Shown in pieces: positions 60,301 through 64,000 of a DNA stretch of 64,000 nt. Positions within the stretch are counted from its first letter, which is position 1. Each line of letters begins with the position of its first letter. The position numbers and the translations under genes were made by a program. Source of the stretch: Nymphaea colorata. Lineage: Eukaryota > Streptophyta > Magnoliopsida > Nymphaeales > Nymphaeaceae. The stretch spans positions 491,544 through 555,543 of the forward strand of contig NC_045151.1 in assembly GCF_008831285.2 (NCBI RefSeq). The letters run 5' to 3'. The notes below the pieces were generated by a model that had not been told where the DNA came from, ran no database searches, and saw nothing but the letters and a program-made list of their open reading frames with translations.

Positions 60301-63300
60301 AGGAAGGTCAAATGCATGCAAGTGCTTGCATGTCTCCAAACAAACATGCAGACATATATAACATAAAACTCACACACATAAATGTGCACACTCCTCCAAC
60401 TTTTTACTAAAAAAGGTACCTGATGCCCCTGATGTTGATAATGCACCACCAAAATCATTTTCCACAGATGATAAACGGCTGCAAGCCTGTATTATTTTAA
60501 TAAGTTAGAAGAGATACATAGTACTTAAAAACTTTCTGACAGATACATAAATCATTGAAGAAATAAATGACACAATTAGAAATGTACTGAGTTAATATGT
60601 AGGACAATTCAACTATGTTTTAAGAATTTTTAAAAATAAAGCACCCATGAACGATACTGTTGTTATGAACTATTGAGGCAAACTATAAAATTCATAATAA
60701 CATGAAGACATCTGCATTCATGCACAAATCTCTAGATTAATCAGTCACACTTCCAATTTCTGGATGTTTACCATGCCTCCACTTCCATGAATTTCTGATA
60801 CACTGTAACATACAGCTTCTTGGCATCAGAAACAATTTATGAATTACAGTTTTAGCCCTAAAAGTTACTGAACTCTACTGTGTTTCTGTGTGTATATTGC
60901 TAAGACACTACATCAGAATTTGAAGCTAATAATACATATAAAAAGTATACAACCTAATATTGCTCGTGTCTCAAACTAGACGGAAGATGGATTCGCATTC
61001 AAACTAGGAGTCCAAAATAGTCCAAGAACCAGACAGACCAGGGTATTGTGGTCATTTGGTCAGCGGCAAACTTGTAATTTTCAGTCATGACCAGTGGTAG
61101 ATTAGTGATTGGCTAGTCGAGATTAAATTATAACAATCGTGATTAAGCTTAGCTAATGACAATTTAAGAGCTTAAACAATAATTAATGACATATAGAGCT
61201 CTTAAGCTATGATTAGAAACTAAGCCAAACTGAAACTGAAACTGAAACTGAAACTAATCATTTAAATCTGATTAAGTGAACAAACCTCCTCAAAATATAT
61301 TATCACTTTTCTAAACCTCCTCAAGATAGATTATATAAAGTATGATATAGTAAATAATATAAAAATAATAAACTTTGGCTATAAATAGGGGTTGCCACCC
61401 CCATTGGAATGCAACGAGAGGGAGAAGAGGAAGAGAGAGAAGAGAAAGAGATGAGCGGAAAAAGAGGGAGGAGAGAAGAAGAGAAAGAGGGAGGAGAGAA
61501 GAAGAGAAAGAGGGAGGAGAGGAGAAAAAGAGAGAAGAGGAGAAAGAGAGAAGAGGAAAAAAAGAGAGAAGAGGGAGAGGAGGAGAAAGAGAGAGCAGCG
61601 AGAGAAAGTGTCAGTCAGCAACGAAACTTTGCTGAATCCTTCCTCTCACACATTGTAATCACCTGGAGCAGGGACTTTGCTAAAATATCAGCTATATGAA
61701 AGTTATTATAATTTTTTCGGTGATATGTAAAATCTTAGATTTTTAATTGTAGAGATTTTAACTACTTCTTTTAAGCTGCACTCTGTAGCTATTCTTCACG
61801 ATTCCGACAGATCGGAATCGTGAAAAACAGATCAGGCTGATCAGTAGACGAGATGCTGCTGAGTTTTAAAACTTTTAAAATTATATTTCAAACTTAATTT
61901 TTCTCTAATTTTTTATTTTTCCTTTTTCATATTTTCCTTCCAATAAAATTCTATATTTTCCTCCCATTTTTCATTAATTTTGCGATTTTCTGTAGAATAT
62001 AAGACTATTAATGTTTTTTTTTCATTTGATCATTTTTGAGAATATAAAATTTGCGTACCCGCGTACCCATAATTTTCAAAATTGTCGTATCCGAACCCGT
62101 ACCGCCGTACCCGCACCCATGTGACATAGACTTTATGTAATGTTTGCTCATGGCCTGAGTTATCATTTTGATGTGGGAGACGACCTAGGGCCGGTTTTAT
62201 ATTTCTGGGTCGATGGTATAAGGGAAAGTCCGAGAGCGGCCCAGTATACTGGAAATGAAAAGCCTGAGATCGGCACATGTTGTGACTATAAAGAGTCGAA
62301 CCCAACTGCAAAACATAAAAAGGGCCAGGTGGCGTAGGGATCCAGGGACCCGTGAGCAGAACCTTCCCTGAATGCTGGGATTGAAAAAGTGCTCCTTCCC
62401 TGAGCTACTTAGAAGAGTATCCCCATCTTAAGGTAGCGAAAGTGGGACACAATTACTGCAGTAATACAATTGACCTCAACGAATGTGGAGTCATGGCAGT
62501 GGTTACCCCAAACTGTACCAATATTCCAGTGACTCAGTGCTTGGGCCACCCTAAATACGCCAACGAAATAGGTGGCGTCATTTAATCTTACTCAAGCGGT
62601 GTGTGTATGTATTATTGAAAATCATGCTATTATTACTAATGTGATCACTGATCATACTACGACTCAAATTGAATTTGCTTCGCTGGAATGTCGAAGAAAT
62701 CGACAAACCAAACTTAGTGATCATTTGAACTACGATTCAAGTATTATCACCAGTGTTAGAGTGAGCTTGCCTACAGTGATGATACTCACTCATTATTATT
62801 TTAACAATCAATACAATACATAAATTTTACACTCAAATGATAGGAGATCTTGTGATGATTTTCATAGTACTCAGTAAATGTGTTGATGCTATGACTATCT
62901 GCCTTCATTAGGTTCTCACTATGTCATGGATGAAGCTCGTTGATCGAGCAACTGAAGAGATGGGGGATTTCTAGAAAGCAATGAGACAATATCACATACA
63001 TTTCTCCTATGTACTTTTATTTGTACAAATGTGTACAGCTTTATGGTGTTTGAGACTAAGACTTCAGAGTCGTGGCTCTCCAACATATATATAAACTATA
63101 AAGTAATGTTTTTTTATTAATAGGTGTTTTTCATTAGCAACATTAACTGCTAGGACAGATCGTGCCATGTGCTAATTACGCAAGCAAGTTATTTATACAC
63201 AATAGACAAATCGGGCCTACGCCAACTACGTAGAGTGTGATTGTTCTGCTTCCGCCACAAAAAAAGAAAATACTCTATATCTAATTCCCTTTTGTGTTCA

Positions 63301-63799
63301 GTTGTGTATGACATTGGAGCGTTACATACACATTCTCATAAGAAATTTGCCATGTTTGGACACTTACCATATCCATGGCGCTTTACAAATCTAGTAAGTT
63401 CAAACTCCAAAGGCAGCACCTGGAAGAACTAACAAGACAAACATAGATTGCTTTACCTCAATATTGTAAATACCAATTTTCCCATCAAATGAAGATGCTG
63501 ATATGACTCCAGGAATCTTTGGGTACCAGTGAATATCAAAGTTCCAGTTCGTGCTTGCAGGCAGTTCACAAACTATCTGCACATGGGACAAATATTTTTC
63601 AGTTTTCAGAAAGAGAAAATGGAGAAATATGAGAAGTCAGACACAACTGTATTTTTTCTGACTCCCTGTTCTCATATAATGAATCTAAATTATGAAATAA
63701 CCTCTCCAGTAACTGTGTCCCAGCACAATGTTCGATTATCTTTTGCACATGTAAGTAAAAAGGCACTATCCTTAGGACACCATGACATTGCAATGACAC
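47346..63799 (-). CDS. SEC31: Protein transport protein SEC31 (3' 15 exons; 5' end outside window)
   Basis: Exons: 63702-63799, 63457-63576, 60420-60486, 58820-58938, 58459-58586, 57812-58355, 56933-57025, 55503-55688, 55212-55422, 52370-52485, 52028-52231, 51043-51162, 50635-50917, 48688-48926, 47346-47435; all GT-AG, phases compatible, about 872 codons. SEC31 with SEC13 forms the outer COPII cage on endoplasmic-reticulum exit sites. The first two exons carry WD40 repeats ([45 protein letters not shown]). The fourth has [18 protein letters not shown], after the propeller; exons 5-9 are the helical ancestral-coatomer solenoid ([19 protein letters not shown]). Exons 10-13 are Pro/Gln rich, and the last two form the C-terminal helical domain ([20 protein letters not shown]). 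About 240 N-terminal residues should lie beyond the right edge. The second intron is enlarged by mobile-element-like sequence. Confidence 0.95.
49120..49300 (+). repeat. Dispersed repeat copy in a SEC31 intron (copy A)
   Basis: The block ATGGATACAGGGATAAGGTC is followed by a GATCGGGTTTGGGTCAGAC and CAATCCAAAA block; the same blocks recur in the same order at 55965-56170, in another intron of the same gene. Family unknown. Confidence 0.5.
53141..53262. repeat. Long (TA)n-(GA)n microsatellite in a SEC31 intron
   Basis: An uninterrupted TA run of about 93 bases passes through TAGCGA into a GA run of about 27 bases. It lies in the 2.7-kb intron between exons 55212-55422 and 52370-52485. Confidence 0.97.
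53590..53770. repeat. Dispersed repeat in a SEC31 intron, related to one in PABP intron 4
   Basis: Contains AGTCTGTTGAGTCAATTGTC and AAGTCTTTTTATGGTCTC followed by ACTTGTATCC, paralleling the segment at 35645-35965 in order and spacing apart from one length difference. Family unknown. Confidence 0.5.
54243..54330. repeat. (CT)n tract with C-rich interruptions
   Basis: CTCTCT runs broken by GAGTCTCTCCGCCCCCCCC and TTGCCCCCTCTCAC; intronic in SEC31. Confidence 0.9.
55965..56170 (+). repeat. Dispersed repeat copy in a SEC31 intron (copy B)
   Basis: Contains GGGGAGAAGGTCCCCGTACT and GACAGACCCAATCCAAAACC, paralleling the blocks at 49120-49300 in the same orientation. It carries short frames without any domain. 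Confidence 0.5.
61375..61392 (+). promoter_or_regulatory. TATA-box-like sequence inside the SEC31 intron
   Basis: GGCTATAAATAGGGGTTGCC is a strong plant TATA-box match on the strand opposite to SEC31. It is followed about 25-30 bases later by a purine-rich tract that could be a transcribed leader. It may belong to an inserted element such as a long terminal repeat. Confidence 0.35.
61406..61612. repeat. Purine-rich (GA/GGA/GAAA) tract of about 200 bp
   Basis: Nearly every base is A or G on the plus strand, in irregular AGAGGGAG and AGAAGAGG units. Long charged frames (Glu/Arg/Lys on plus; Leu/Phe/Ser on minus) are artefacts of this composition. Confidence 0.9.
61795..61824. other. Perfect 13-bp inverted repeat with 4-base loop
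   Basis: TTCACGATTCCGA (61795-61807) and its exact complement TCGGAATCGTGAA (61812-61824) flank CAGA. There is no T-run after it, and the location is intronic for SEC31. Confidence 0.9.
61865..62129. mobile_element. Truncated inverted copy of the PABP-intron element
   Basis: Read on the minus strand it starts CTATGTCACATGGGTGCGGG and follows the PABP-intron element through the GGTACGGCGG block, CAATTTTGAAA, TTTTATATTCTC and the AT-rich interior. It stops before the far terminal GGGTAC block, so about 100 bases of one end are missing and no target duplication can be read. Confidence 0.75.
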
Positions 63800-63888
63800 C
63801 TGCAGAAACACACAATCAACCAACTTAAGATAAAAAGGAAAAATAAATTGATAAAGATGACTAATTCATACCAAATAACGGATAAAGA

Positions 63889-63968
63889 ACAAATATATTT
63901 GTTTACCATAGGCATGCTAAAAAGATAAACAAATATATTTGTTTACCATAGGCATGCTAAAAAGATAA
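63889..63968. repeat. 40-bp perfect tandem duplication at right edge
   Basis: The unit, starting ACAAATATATTTGTTTACCA and ending AAAAAGATAA, occurs at 63889-63928 and 63929-63968 without a mismatch. It lies in the SEC31 intron upstream of exon 63702-63799. Confidence 0.95.
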
Positions 63969-64000
63969 AAAAAAAATGCACTCAAATATATTATGTGCTT

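Larger units (their letters stand above)
60487..63456. other. Enlarged 2.97-kb intron in the SEC31 WD40 region
   Basis: This intron separates exons 63457-63576 and 60420-60486. It contains, left to right on the plus strand: an AT-rich zone, (TGAAAC)n near 61230, a TATA-like CTATAAATAGGGG at about 61379, a purine-only tract (61406-61612), a 13-bp perfect hairpin (61795-61824), a truncated copy of the PABP-intron element (61865-62129) and about 500 bases of GC-richer unclassified sequence (62130-62600). The mix suggests one or more old insertions; no coding domain was recognised. Confidence 0.6.

Noticed and set aside
61375-61699. Charged frames on plus and a Leu/Phe/Ser-rich membrane-like frame on minus
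   Set aside because: They arise from the homopurine tract; no non-repetitive domain is attached and the region is an intron of SEC31.
62380-62480. CTTAAGGTAGCGAAAGTGGGAC resembles the large-subunit rRNA segment CTTAAGGTAGC
   Set aside because: The match is confined to about a dozen bases and the flanks do not follow rRNA sequence.

Overview
The window is nuclear DNA from a flowering plant. It has large AT-rich intergenic spaces, genes split by GT-AG introns with many short exons, long (TA)n and (GA/CT)n microsatellites, and proteins that match land-plant families throughout. The NB-ARC-like gene, PHZF-like enzyme, plastid-type helicase and plant-type PABP all point to an angiosperm. I cannot fix the species from sequence alone.

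Layout, left to right. 1-6.7 kb has no gene I can name; it holds microsatellites, short repeat relics and a weak hint of a spliced minus-strand transcript (3.6-6.2 kb). 6716-7222 (-) is a single-exon gene for a small coiled-coil protein, probably mitochondrial. 10320-14409 (+) is a complete four-exon hypoxanthine-guanine phosphoribosyltransferase gene (198 aa). 14.4-19.6 kb is intergenic, with a decayed LINE relic and other repeats. 19658-25694 (-) is a complete nine-exon DEAD-box RNA helicase, RH39 type (620 aa). 25.7-29.8 kb is AT-rich intergenic DNA. 29845-37396 (+) is a complete seven-exon poly(A)-binding protein (655 aa). 39913-41770 (+) is a complete five-exon PhzF-family protein (294 aa) with one GC-AG intron. 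42876-43955 (-) is a truncated NB-ARC-type resistance-gene homologue with a ruined P-loop. 44-47.3 kb is repeat-bearing intergenic DNA. 47346-63799 (-) is the 3' part of SEC31 (15 exons, about 872 codons); its N-terminal WD40 exons lie beyond the right edge.

The genes are unrelated housekeeping functions: purine salvage, organellar rRNA maturation, mRNA poly(A) binding, a PhzF-fold enzyme and the COPII coat. There is no gene cluster. I rebuilt exon boundaries by hand; every intron begins GT and ends AG except one GC-AG intron, all phases are compatible, and the lengths fit the families.

I found no new multi-gene system. The most informative unusual structures are: a 274-bp near-identical tandem duplication copying part of an RH39 exon; a 375-bp terminal-inverted-repeat element with an 8-bp target duplication in PABP intron 1, with a truncated relative in a SEC31 intron; an NB-ARC homologue lacking the Walker A lysine; and a promoter-like insertion inside the SEC31 WD40 region.
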